64,000 nt of DNA, from assembly GCF_031846515.1 (NCBI RefSeq), contig NZ_JAVRHO010000009.1, forward strand, positions 1 to 64,000, in the 5' to 3' direction. Position numbers and translations under genes: made by a program. Positions 17,903-25,918 of this stretch are shown here, in pieces. The stretch's first letter is position 1. Each line of letters starts with the position of its first letter. This DNA comes from Autumnicola lenta (GTDB lineage: Bacteria; Bacteroidota; Bacteroidia; Flavobacteriales; Flavobacteriaceae). Under the pieces are notes generated by a model. It was not told the DNA's origin. It saw only the letters and a list, made by a program, of their open reading frames with translations, and made no database searches.

Positions 17903-17935
17903 AAACCAGTCAGGTTTCCAAAACCTGACTGGTTT
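17903..17935. repeat. Perfect 15-bp inverted repeat
   Basis: AAACCAGTCAGGTTT (17903-17917), loop CCA, AAACCTGACTGGTTT (17921-17935). There is no gene end nearby, so it is better seen as a small palindromic repeat than as a terminator. Confidence 0.85.
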
Positions 17936-17973
17936 GACACGCAAAGAATCGACTGCATAAAAAGTCTAACCCG

Positions 17974-17994
17974 AAAATTGCCAATTTTCGACCT
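17974..17994 (+). repeat. Dispersed 21-bp repeat, copy 2
   Basis: Identical to 17581-17601. The preceding AAAAAGTCTAACCCG resembles AAAAAGTCTCGTCCA before the partial copy at 17841, so the repeated unit may extend about 17 bases upstream. Confidence 0.85.
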
Positions 17995-18113
17995 TCAGTT
18001 TAAAAATGACATTTAGCAATTTTGGTTTCTAACTTCTTTCCGCACCAATATTAATTCTCGGTTCTAATTGCTATCTTTGCAGCCGCAAAATTTACTGCAA
18101 CAAAATTAAGTAT

Positions 18114-19208
18114 ATGAAAGCCGGAATTGTAGGATTACCTAATGTTGGAAAATCAACACTTTTTAACTGTTTGTCCAACGCCAAAGCGCAAAGTGCCAAC
18201 TTTCCGTTTTGTACGATAGAACCAAATATTGGAGTCGTAAATGTTCCGGATTCCCGTTTGCAAAAATTGGAAAGCTTAGTTAATCCAGAGCGTGTGCAAC
18301 CGGCCACGGTCGAAATTGTGGATATTGCAGGCCTCGTTAAAGGTGCAAGTAAAGGAGAAGGTTTGGGAAATCAATTTCTTGGAAACATCAGAGAAACCGA
18401 TGCAATCCTTCATGTTTTGCGCTGTTTTGAAAATGAAAATATTGTTCATGTAGATGGTTCTATAGACCCCATCAGGGACAAGGAAACTATAGATATAGAA
18501 CTTCAGCTAAAAGACCTGGAAACGGTTGATAAAAAGTTGGAAAAGGTAAAAAGAGCTGCCAAAACCGGGAATAAAGAAGCTCAGAAAGAGGAGGCTGCAC
18601 TTTTAAAACTGAAAGAAGGGCTGGAAGCAGGAAAATCTGTGAGGGCTATTGAAGTTTCCGAAGATGAACATAAAGAATTTGTGAAGCCACTTCAATTTAT
18701 AACAGATAAACCGGTGATGTATGTTTGTAATGTGGATGAAGGATCTGCAGTTGATGGAAACAAGCATGTCGACAGGGTTAGAGAAGCTGTAAAAGACGAA
18801 AATGCTGAAGTTTTAGTACTCGCTGTTGGTACTGAAGCTGATATTACAGAATTAGATGATTTTGAAGAGCGGCAAATGTTTCTTCAGGATATAGGACTTG
18901 AAGAACCGGGTTCTGCAAAACTTATCCGTGGCGCATACAGTCTGCTGAATTTACAAACGTATTTTACTGCCGGCGTTAAGGAAGTCCGCGCATGGACGAT
19001 TCCTGTAGGTTCTACAGCACCACAGGCTGCCGGAGTAATCCATACCGATTTTGAAAAGGGTTTTATTCGCGCCGAAGTTATTTCTTATGAAGATTTTGTG
19101 GGCTTCGGAAGTGAAGCAAAAGTAAAAGAAGCCGGAAAAATGAAGGTAGAAGGGAAAGAGTACATTGTAAAGGACGGCGATGTGATGCATTTTAGGTTTA
19201 ATGTGTAG
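18114..19208 (+). CDS. ychF: Redox-regulated ATPase YchF
   Basis: An Obg-family P-loop protein of 364 residues that hydrolyses ATP rather than GTP and associates with ribosomes. Visible: G1 GLPNVGKST (7-15), G2 region NFPFCTIEPN, G3 DIAGLVKGAS (about 69-78), and the altered G4 NVDE (around 204) that favours adenine over guanine. The C-terminal TGS domain carries TYFTAGVKEVRAWTI and ends KEYIVKDGDVMHFRFNV, the usual YchF tail. It is a single gene followed by a 24-bp inverted repeat. Confidence 0.97.
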   Translation: MKAGIVGLPNVGKSTLFNCLSNAKAQSANFPFCTIEPNIGVVNVPDSRLQKLESLVNPERVQPATVEIVDIAGLVKGASKGEGLGNQFLGNIRETDAILHVLRCFENENIVHVDGSIDPIRDKETIDIELQLKDLETVDKKLEKVKRAAKTGNKEAQKEEAALLKLKEGLEAGKSVRAIEVSEDEHKEFVKPLQFITDKPVMYVCNVDEGSAVDGNKHVDRVREAVKDENAEVLVLAVGTEADITELDDFEERQMFLQDIGLEEPGSAKLIRGAYSLLNLQTYFTAGVKEVRAWTIPVGSTAPQAAGVIHTDFEKGFIRAEVISYEDFVGFGSEAKVKEAGKMKVEGKEYIVKDGDVMHFRFNV

Positions 19209-19214
19209 ATACGC

Positions 19215-19272
19215 CCAATCGGGCAATGTGTAGAGACGCTCGATCGAACGTCTCTACACATTGCCCGATTGG
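19215..19272. repeat. 24-bp perfect inverted repeat downstream of ychF
   Basis: Arms 19215-19238 and 19249-19272 (CCAATCGGGCAATGTG then TAGAGACG, and its complement) around the 10-base loop CTCGATCGAA. A partial direct copy of TGTAGA-ACG precedes the first arm at 19203-19213. It has no T-run. From memory, TAGAGACG-type palindromes are mobile-repeat-like elements in several phyla. It could still act as a transcription stop. Confidence 0.85.
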
Positions 19273-19363
19273 ATTGTGAAATCTTTGTTAATTACTTTGT
19301 GCTGCTACTATTTCAACTTTTTAAGGTAAACCTTATATTAGCTGCAAACTCCATTCACTACTT

Positions 19364-21226
19364 ATGAGCGATGAAACAAAGTATACCGAGGATAATATCC
19401 GGTCTTTAGACTGGAAGGAGCACATTAGAATGCGCCCCGGGATGTATATCGGGAAACTGGGGGATGGATCCAGTGCAGATGACGGAATTTATATTCTGCT
19501 TAAGGAAGTACTGGACAACTCGATAGATGAGTTCGTGATGGGCTCGGGAAAAACTATTGAAATTTCGGTACAAAACCAGCGCGTTATCGTAAGGGATTAT
19601 GGCCGGGGAATTCCGTTGGGAAAAGTTGTGGACGTGGTTTCCAAAATGAACACTGGGGGAAAATACGATACCCGCGCCTTCAAAAAATCTGTCGGACTAA
19701 ACGGAGTTGGTACCAAAGCTGTAAACGCCCTTTCTTCTTATTTCAGGGTCGAATCTACACGTGATAGCAAATCTGCTTCTGCGGAATTTGAACAGGGAAA
19801 CCTGGTAAACGAAGAAACTCTTGATGAAACTTCGCGAAGAAGAGGGACTAAAGTGACTTTTGTGCCGGATGAAGTAATCTTTAAAAACTTCAAATTCCGG
19901 AATGAGTATATTGAAAAAATGCTCAAAAATTACGTTTACCTTAATCCGGGGCTAACGATTGTTTACAATGGAGAAAAATTTTATTCAGAAAACGGATTAA
20001 AAGATCTTTTAGGTGACAGTATAAACGAAGACGATCAGCTTTATCCTATCGTTCATCTAAGGGGGAACGATATTGAAGTTGCCATAACTCACAGTAAATC
20101 ACAATATAGCGAAGAATATCATTCCTTCGTAAATGGGCAGAATACTTCTCAGGGAGGAACGCATCTTCTTGCCTTCAGGGAAGCAATAGTCAAAACCGTT
20201 AGGGAATTCTACGGAAAAAATTATGATGCCAGCGATATCAGAAAATCTGTCGTTGCGGCAATCAGTATAAAGGTAATGGAACCCGTTTTTGAGAGTCAGA
20301 CGAAAACAAAACTGGGTTCTACAGATATGGGAGGTGAACTTCCAACGGTAAGAACGTATATCAATGATTTTGTAAAAACAAATCTCGACAATTACCTTCA
20401 TAAAAATCAGGAAACAGCAGAACAGCTTCAGCGTAAAATTCTGCAGGCAGAAAGGGAGCGAAAAGATTTATCGGGAATAAGAAAACTTGCTAAAGATCGT
20501 GCGAAAAAGGCAAGCCTTCATAATAAAAAATTACGGGATTGCCGTATTCATTTGGGTGACAGTAAAAAGGAGCGGTACCTGGAAAGCACACTGTTTATTA
20601 CCGAGGGAGATTCGGCAAGTGGTTCCATAACAAAGTCCAGGGATGTAAATACCCAGGCAGTTTTCAGTTTAAAAGGAAAACCGTTGAACAGCTATGGACT
20701 CAGTAAAAAGATCGTTTATGAAAACGAGGAATTTAACCTGCTCCAGGCTGCGCTTAATATTGAGGAATCGATGGAGGATTTGCGATATAACAATATTGTA
20801 ATCGCAACAGATGCCGATGTTGATGGAATGCACATCCGTTTACTTCTGATCACTTTTTTCCTTCAGTTCTTTCCTGAATTAATTAAAGAGAACCATTTAT
20901 ATATTCTGCAAACTCCGCTTTTCAGGGTTCGGAACAAAAAAGAAACCATTTATTGCTATAGCGAGATGGAACGCAGACAGGCGATTGAAAAGCTTGCCGG
21001 AAAAACTGAAATTACAAGGTTTAAAGGTTTGGGTGAAATTTCTCCGGATGAATTTGTTCATTTTATTGGTGATAATATACGTCTGGACCCGGTGATGCTG
21101 GACAAAGACAAGTCTATTGAAGAAATGCTGAGTTTCTATATGGGCAAGAATACACCAGACAGGCAGGAATTTATTATCGATAATCTTAAGGTTGAACTTG
21201 ATCTTATTCAGGAGCTGGGGATATGA
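19364..21226 (+). CDS. parE: DNA topoisomerase IV subunit B
   Basis: The 620-residue ATPase subunit of topoisomerase IV, which unlinks daughter chromosomes. GHKL ATP-binding motifs: EVLDNSIDEF (about 47-56), DYGRGIPLG (about 75-83), GLNGVGTKAVNALS (about 109-122). TOPRIM metal-binding residues: EGDSASGS (about 415-422) and DADVDGMHIRLLL (about 486-498). It ends with the short GyrB-like tail lacking the long insert of proteobacterial GyrB. It overlaps the next gene by ATGA at 21223-21226, the first of three such junctions in this operon. Confidence 0.96.
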   Translation: MSDETKYTEDNIRSLDWKEHIRMRPGMYIGKLGDGSSADDGIYILLKEVLDNSIDEFVMGSGKTIEISVQNQRVIVRDYGRGIPLGKVVDVVSKMNTGGKYDTRAFKKSVGLNGVGTKAVNALSSYFRVESTRDSKSASAEFEQGNLVNEETLDETSRRRGTKVTFVPDEVIFKNFKFRNEYIEKMLKNYVYLNPGLTIVYNGEKFYSENGLKDLLGDSINEDDQLYPIVHLRGNDIEVAITHSKSQYSEEYHSFVNGQNTSQGGTHLLAFREAIVKTVREFYGKNYDASDIRKSVVAAISIKVMEPVFESQTKTKLGSTDMGGELPTVRTYINDFVKTNLDNYLHKNQETAEQLQRKILQAERERKDLSGIRKLAKDRAKKASLHNKKLRDCRIHLGDSKKERYLESTLFITEGDSASGSITKSRDVNTQAVFSLKGKPLNSYGLSKKIVYENEEFNLLQAALNIEESMEDLRYNNIVIATDADVDGMHIRLLLITFFLQFFPELIKENHLYILQTPLFRVRNKKETIYCYSEMERRQAIEKLAGKTEITRFKGLGEISPDEFVHFIGDNIRLDPVMLDKDKSIEEMLSFYMGKNTPDRQEFIIDNLKVELDLIQELGI

Positions 21227-21711
21227 GATTCACCAATAAAAACGAAATAAAAATAATTCCTTCTATTTACATAGTTCTGGTTGCCGTGTTTGTAACCAAT
21301 ATTTTTGTAAATATTGAATTAATGAGTACTGATGAGCCAATTGGCTTTAGTCATTATTTGCCAAATATCGTTACCGTCTTAATTGGAATTTATGTCCATA
21401 AAATAGGGCAGACTTTTGATTTTGACAGTGATGGGGAGACGCTTAATTTTAAAAATAACGGAGTTTTCTTTTCAAAATTTATGGAATATCGTGTAAAGAA
21501 AGCAGAATTTCCTAAGAGAAAACTGGGGAAATTTCGTTTCAGTGATTATGGGGTTTATTCCTCATTAACGATTTTCATAAAATCCAGGAGAAGATCAGGA
21601 TTTAAAAAATATACTTTTAATACTACGTTTTTATCCCGAAAAAAGAAGAAAGGTATGATTGTATCCCTTCAGAAAGTATTAGAATACAACGCGAATAAAG
21701 CAACCGCCTAA
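21223..21711 (+). CDS. Small membrane protein between parE and parC, 162 residues
   Basis: Not a family I can name. Two hydrophobic segments, about residues 12-30 (IPSIYIVLVAVFVTNIFV) and 45-60 (YLPNIVTVLIGIYVH), are followed by a soluble, strongly basic domain with alternating beta-like strands (TFDFDSDGETLNF, SSLTIFIKSRRRS, KYTFNTTFLS). The layout, membrane hairpin plus a beta-rich cytoplasmic domain, resembles small PH-like (bPH) membrane proteins, but this is only a shape argument. Start overlaps the parE stop (ATGA) and its TAA overlaps the parC ATG (TAATG), so it must be translated with both topoisomerase subunits. Confidence 0.75.
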   Translation: MRFTNKNEIKIIPSIYIVLVAVFVTNIFVNIELMSTDEPIGFSHYLPNIVTVLIGIYVHKIGQTFDFDSDGETLNFKNNGVFFSKFMEYRVKKAEFPKRKLGKFRFSDYGVYSSLTIFIKSRRRSGFKKYTFNTTFLSRKKKKGMIVSLQKVLEYNANKATA

Positions 21712-24359
21712 TGGAAGAACACGAAGAAGGAGCTCAGGAAGAACATTTTGAACAACCTAAAGAAGAGCTTATTCGGGTAACCGGGATGTACAAAGACTGG
21801 TTTCTGGATTATGCTTCCTATGTTATCTTAGAAAGGGCTGTGCCAGCTATAGAGGATGGCTTTAAGCCGGTACAACGCAGGATCATGCACTCAATGAAAG
21901 ATCTGGACGATGGCCGCTATAACAAAGTTGCGAATATTGTGGGACACACCATGCAGTACCATCCCCACGGAGATGCCAGTATTGGGGACGCAATGGTACA
22001 GATTGGACAAAAAGATATTCTTATTGATACCCAGGGAAACTGGGGAAATATTTTAACCGGAGACCGGGCAGCGGCACCGCGTTATATTGAAGCGAGACTT
22101 TCAAAATTTGCGCTGGAAGTACTTTTTAATCCGAAGCTTACAGAATGGCAATTATCGTATGATGGCCGTAAGAAAGAACCGGTGAATCTTCCGGTAAAAT
22201 TTCCTATGTTGCTGGCACAGGGCGCAGAAGGAATTGCCGTTGGTTTAAGTACGAGAGTACTACCACATAATTTTATTGAAATTATAGATGCTTCCATTAA
22301 GCATTTACAGGGAAAAAAGTTCAAACTTTTTCCGGATTTCCCAACCGGAGGCGAAGCAGATATTACAGACTATAATGACGGATTGCGTGGCGGAAGAGTG
22401 CGGGTGCGGGCAAAAATCTCGCAGTATGACAAAAACACGCTCGCAATTACCGAAATACCATACGGTACCAATACCACAACGCTTATAGATTCAATCTTAA
22501 AAGCGAATGACAAAGGGAAAATAAAAATTAAGAAGATTGAAGACAATACCGCTGCAGAAGTGGAGATTCTTATCCATCTTCCTCCAAACATTTCTCCAGA
22601 TAAAACCATAGATGCTTTATTTGCCTTTACACAGTGTGAAAATTCGATTTCGCCGTTAGGATGTGTAATTATTGACAACAAACCGATTTTTCTCGGAGTT
22701 TCTGAAATTTTACGTCAGTCTACAGATCATACGCTGCATTTACTCAAAAGGGAACTGGAAATAACCCTGGATGAGCTGGAGGAGCAGTGGCATTTTGCCT
22801 CCCTCGAAAGGATATTTATAGAAAACAGGATCTATAGGGATATCGAAGAACAGGAAACCTGGGAAGGAGTTATTAAAGCAATAGATGATGGTTTAAAACC
22901 TCATATACAACATCTGAAACGCGCGGTGACCGAAGAAGATATTGTAAGGTTAACCGAAATCAGGATCAAGAGAATCTCAAAATTCGATATTGATAAAGCC
23001 CAGCAAAAAATCGATTCGCTGGAAGACCAGATTGCCAATGTGAAACATCATTTGGATAACCTGGTTGACTACGCAGTGGCTTATTTTCAGAAATTGAAAA
23101 AAGACTACGGAGGAGGAAAAGAACGGAAAACCGAGCTGAGAATATTTGAAGATATTGAAGCTACAAAAGTGGTGATAAGAAACACCAAACTATATGTAAA
23201 CCGGAAAGAAGGTTTTATTGGAACTGCTTTAAAGAAGGATGAGTATGTGACGGAATGTTCAGATATTGATAATGTAATCTGTTTCACGGCCGATGGAAAA
23301 ATGATGGTCACCAAGGTGGACAGTAAAACTTTTATCGGTAAAGATATTATCCATGTCGCCATTTTTAAGAAAAAAGATAAGCGTACCATCTACAACATGA
23401 TTTATCGTGATGGCAAAGGTGGCAGTACTTATGTGAAACGGTTCGCTGTAACCTCGGTGACACGAGACAGGGAATACGATCTTTCTCAGGGAAAAAAAGA
23501 TTCCAAAGTCCTGTATTTTTCTTCAAACCCTAATGGAGAGGCAGAGGTTATTACTGTTTTCCTGCGACAGGTAGGAAGTATTCGCAAAGTTAAATTTGAT
23601 ATTGATTTTGCAGATGTTTTGATAAAGGGAAGAAATGTAAAAGGGAATATCGTCACGAAATATTCTGTAAAGAGAATTGAATTAAAGGAAGAAGGTGTTT
23701 CTACTTTAAAACCGAGAAGGATCTGGTTTGACGATACCGTAAACAGGCTAAATGTAGATGGGCGGGGAGAACTGCTTGGAGAGTTTAAGGGAGAAGACCG
23801 GCTTTTGATCATCACCCAGGACGGTATTGCCAAAACAGTAATTCCAGAACTCACCAATCGTTTTGATGACGAAATGGTGATTCTCGAGAAGTGGTCTCCA
23901 AAAAAGCCAATTTCGGCTATTTATTGGGAGCCCGAGAAAGAGCGGTATTACGTAAAGCGTTTCCTCATAGAACATCCCGAGAGAGAAGAACAGTTTATAA
24001 GTGAGCATGAAAAATCCTTTTTAGAAGTAGTTTCTACAGATTATTTTCCTGTAGCAGAAATTATATATGGTAAACAGAGAGGAAAAGATCAGCGGCCAAA
24101 TGAGGAGCTTAATATTGCAGAATTTATTTCGGTAAAAGGAATTAAAGCACTCGGAAATCAGTTAACTACAGAAAAAGTGAAACAGATAAACATTCTCGAT
24201 CCACTGCCTTATGAAGAGGAAGAGGAGAGTTCACCCGAAAAGATGGATGTTATAGATGATGAAACTGTGATGGACAGCAGTAAAGGTCCGGAAAAAGCAG
24301 AAGACAAAGACCAGGATTCTTTATCTTCAGAAAGTCAAACAAAATTATTTGATGAATAA
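21711..24359 (+). CDS. parC: DNA topoisomerase IV subunit A
   Basis: The 882-residue DNA cleavage subunit; works with ParE. The active-site tyrosine is Tyr125 in APRYIEARLS. The breakage-reunion core spans about 25-480, followed by a beta-propeller-like C-terminal domain without a GyrA box and an acidic tail rich in Glu, Ser and Asp. In the quinolone-determining loop the sequence is HPHGDASIGDAM (84-95), with Ala where Escherichia coli ParC has Ser80 and Asp in place of Glu84. Start overlaps the preceding stop by one base, and its own stop overlaps the mscL start. Confidence 0.96.
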   Translation: MEEHEEGAQEEHFEQPKEELIRVTGMYKDWFLDYASYVILERAVPAIEDGFKPVQRRIMHSMKDLDDGRYNKVANIVGHTMQYHPHGDASIGDAMVQIGQKDILIDTQGNWGNILTGDRAAAPRYIEARLSKFALEVLFNPKLTEWQLSYDGRKKEPVNLPVKFPMLLAQGAEGIAVGLSTRVLPHNFIEIIDASIKHLQGKKFKLFPDFPTGGEADITDYNDGLRGGRVRVRAKISQYDKNTLAITEIPYGTNTTTLIDSILKANDKGKIKIKKIEDNTAAEVEILIHLPPNISPDKTIDALFAFTQCENSISPLGCVIIDNKPIFLGVSEILRQSTDHTLHLLKRELEITLDELEEQWHFASLERIFIENRIYRDIEEQETWEGVIKAIDDGLKPHIQHLKRAVTEEDIVRLTEIRIKRISKFDIDKAQQKIDSLEDQIANVKHHLDNLVDYAVAYFQKLKKDYGGGKERKTELRIFEDIEATKVVIRNTKLYVNRKEGFIGTALKKDEYVTECSDIDNVICFTADGKMMVTKVDSKTFIGKDIIHVAIFKKKDKRTIYNMIYRDGKGGSTYVKRFAVTSVTRDREYDLSQGKKDSKVLYFSSNPNGEAEVITVFLRQVGSIRKVKFDIDFADVLIKGRNVKGNIVTKYSVKRIELKEEGVSTLKPRRIWFDDTVNRLNVDGRGELLGEFKGEDRLLIITQDGIAKTVIPELTNRFDDEMVILEKWSPKKPISAIYWEPEKERYYVKRFLIEHPEREEQFISEHEKSFLEVVSTDYFPVAEIIYGKQRGKDQRPNEELNIAEFISVKGIKALGNQLTTEKVKQINILDPLPYEEEEESSPEKMDVIDDETVMDSSKGPEKAEDKDQDSLSSESQTKLFDE

Positions 24360-24808
24360 TGGCAAGTTTACTACAGGAATTTAAAGAATTTGCTGTAAAA
24401 GGCAACATGGTAGACATGGCGGTGGGTATTATTATAGGTACCGCCTTCAACCGGGTCGTGGATGCCCTGGTAAAACAAATCGTTATGCCACCGCTTAGTA
24501 TCCTTACAGGTGGAATAAACTATACAGACAAAAAACTTGTTCTAAAAGAAGGCATTGCTGCTGTAGATGGTGGTGAAGCCGTTGAAGAAGTTGCTATTGG
24601 CTATGGAATTCTTGTTCAATCGCTGGTGGATTTCCTTATTATTGGGCTGACCATATTCGTGGTAGTTAAGTTCCTCAATCGTTTTAAGAAAAAGGCCGAA
24701 GATCCTAAGGACAAAACAGTTGTTACTCCTAAAGACATAGAATTACTTTCGAATTTAAACGATTTGATGGAGGAGCAGAATAAACTGCTGAGGGAAAGAG
24801 GTAATTAA
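24359..24808 (+). CDS. mscL: Large-conductance mechanosensitive channel
   Basis: A 149-residue inner-membrane channel that opens under osmotic downshock. The N-terminal helix and first membrane segment, FKEFAVKGNMVDMAVGIIIG (about 6-25), and the second segment VQSLVDFLIIGLTIFVVVK (about 83-101), fit the family, as does the length. The charged C-terminal bundle ends EEQNKLLRERGN. It overlaps the parC stop by one base (TAATGG) and is the last gene of the operon. It converges on the lipoprotein gene at 24816 with only 7 bases between stops. Confidence 0.95.
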   Translation: MASLLQEFKEFAVKGNMVDMAVGIIIGTAFNRVVDALVKQIVMPPLSILTGGINYTDKKLVLKEGIAAVDGGEAVEEVAIGYGILVQSLVDFLIIGLTIFVVVKFLNRFKKKAEDPKDKTVVTPKDIELLSNLNDLMEEQNKLLRERGN

Positions 24809-24815
24809 ACCTAAC

Positions 24816-25190
24816 TTATTCCGCTCTTCTTACAGATCCCCGTTCTCTTCTGGTTTCGCCAACGACACCGTATTCAAAGGTATACCCATTCTTATTAGTG
24901 GTAAGGATCTTCATGTGAATGGGTTTCCTTTCAGCCATGTTCTCCGGATTTAGATTTTTCAGGATAAATTCGCAATCATTTAACCATCGCACAGACGAAG
25001 TATCTGCTTTCCCCTGGAATTGATCTATTTCTATGGAATCATTTCTGATGAAACGGGAAGTTACTATTTCTCCGTTGAGATAGGATTCAAATTCAAAGGT
25101 ACCTGTTCTAAAATCCTCACAATTCCTTTCCGGCTGAAAGCAGCCGGTTATTATAAAACTAAACCCTAATATCAGGAATATCTTTTGCAT
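24816..25190 (-). CDS. Small lipoprotein downstream of an XRE regulator, 124 residues
   Basis: I start at ATG 25190, where MQKIFLILGFSFIITGC makes a lipoprotein signal with Cys17. The open frame runs another 71 codons upstream but that part overlaps the regulator gene in another frame. The mature protein (FQPERNCEDFRTGTFEFES onwards) has the pattern of a small beta-rich envelope protein: DSIEIDQF, SVRWLNDCEFILKNLNP, YTFEYGVVG. Two cysteines besides the lipidated one could pair. DNA-binding or enzymatic motifs are absent. It lies 31 bases after the XRE gene on the same strand and is likely cotranscribed. Confidence 0.8.
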   Translation of the reverse strand: MQKIFLILGFSFIITGCFQPERNCEDFRTGTFEFESYLNGEIVTSRFIRNDSIEIDQFQGKADTSSVRWLNDCEFILKNLNPENMAERKPIHMKILTTNKNGYTFEYGVVGETRRERGSVRRAE

Positions 25191-25221
25191 TTTGCAAAGT
25201 AACTTCTTTTTGCAGGAATAT

Positions 25222-25638
25222 TCAATTTTCAAAGGCGTCAAATGTCCCGTCTTCATAGAAAATGACAATCTTTTTAATTGCTTTTGATGAGCCGGATTTT
25301 CTTTGTTGCTCAGGGTCGAAAATTGCCATTTTTGAAGGCTGATCCTTTTGGGTATTTTCCGTCTCTGTTTTCTGCTTTTCCCCGGAAGGAGGTAGGTTTT
25401 CAATTGCGTCTTCTTTAGGAAAATGTCCTTTTCCGTTTAGCAACCAATATAGTTCCACTTCCGGAAACGTCTTTACAACCTTCATGACAAAGTCGAGACT
25501 GGGCTTATTTCTACCGGACAGAATGTGGGAAATAGAAGAGCGGCCAACCTCTATTTTATCTGCAAAAGAAGCAGCAGAAAGATCGTAGAATTTTATAATT
25601 CTGTTGAGTCTGTTTACAAATTTTTCGGTGTTTACCAT
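25222..25638 (-). CDS. XRE-family transcriptional regulator, 138 residues
   Basis: N-terminal helix-turn-helix domain (about 5-70): FVNRLNRIIKFYDLSAASFA, the recognition region VGRSSISHILSGRNKPSLDF, then a charged linker and a short C-terminal strand pair KKIVIFYEDGTFDAFEN. This is a Cro/CI-type DNA-binding protein. The promoter and start region carry palindromes TTCACAATTGTAAA-like at 25631, 25666 and 25701, so it very likely represses its own gene and the divergent carboxypeptidase. The coding sequence also contains, on its sense strand, AAAAATGGCAATTTTCGACC (about 25314-25334), which matches the dispersed repeat at 18 of 20 positions. Confidence 0.88.
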   Translation of the reverse strand: MVNTEKFVNRLNRIIKFYDLSAASFADKIEVGRSSISHILSGRNKPSLDFVMKVVKTFPEVELYWLLNGKGHFPKEDAIENLPPSGEKQKTETENTQKDQPSKMAIFDPEQQRKSGSSKAIKKIVIFYEDGTFDAFEN

Positions 25639-25714
25639 TGTGAAAATTTCCGCCTTTGCAAGTTATTTACAAATGTAAAACTTCTGGTCATAGTGTACAA
25701 GTTACAATTGTAAA
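25631..25714 (-). promoter_or_regulatory. Promoter and three operator palindromes of the XRE gene
   Basis: On the minus strand a -33 box CTTG (25698-25701) lies 20 bases from a -7 box TACATTTG (25670-25677), matching the Bacteroidota consensus TTG-N19..21-TAnnTTTG. Operator-like palindromes: TTTACCATTGTGAA (25631-25644, covering the start codon), TTTACAAATGTAAA (25666-25679, covering the -7 box) and GTTACAATTGTAAA (25701-25714, at the -33 box). Confidence 0.65.
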
Positions 25715-25844
25715 TATTTTTCTTAATATATAACAAATACTTTAATTAACATCGACTAAGTATCTAAAATACAATACATTATTATACAAAATAAGCTTTG
25801 TAGGATTATTTCCAATAAGGGTGTAATGAGAAGATGAAGAGTTG

Positions 25845-25917
25845 TTCACAATTGTAAATACAATTGTAAATTTTTGTTGTTCACAATTGTAAATTATAGA
25901 ATATTTACTTTTGTGAA
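25845..25917 (+). promoter_or_regulatory. Four operator palindromes upstream of the M14 carboxypeptidase gene
   Basis: TTCACAATTGTAAA occurs exactly at 25845-25858 and 25880-25893. AATACAATTGTAAA is at 25857-25870 and TTTACTTTTGTGAA at 25904-25917. The last covers a -7-like TACTTTTG (25906-25913) only 5 bases before ATG 25919, so the message would be leaderless or nearly so. No good -33 box is seen. Same motif as on the XRE side. Confidence 0.65.
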
Positions 25918-25918
25918 C

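Larger units (their letters stand above)
17425..18113. other. 689-bp intergenic stretch with repeats
   Basis: Between divergent pta and ychF. It contains two identical 21-bp copies of a dispersed repeat (17581-17601 and 17974-17994), a partial third (17841-17853), and a perfect 15-bp hairpin (17903-17935). A -7-like box TATCTTTG is at 18072-18079, about 35 bases before ychF. No gene of convincing composition was found. Confidence 0.6.

Noticed and set aside
25191..25403. N-terminal extension of the small lipoprotein by 71 codons
   Set aside because: It overlaps the XRE coding region in another frame and would hide the lipoprotein signal that begins at 25190.
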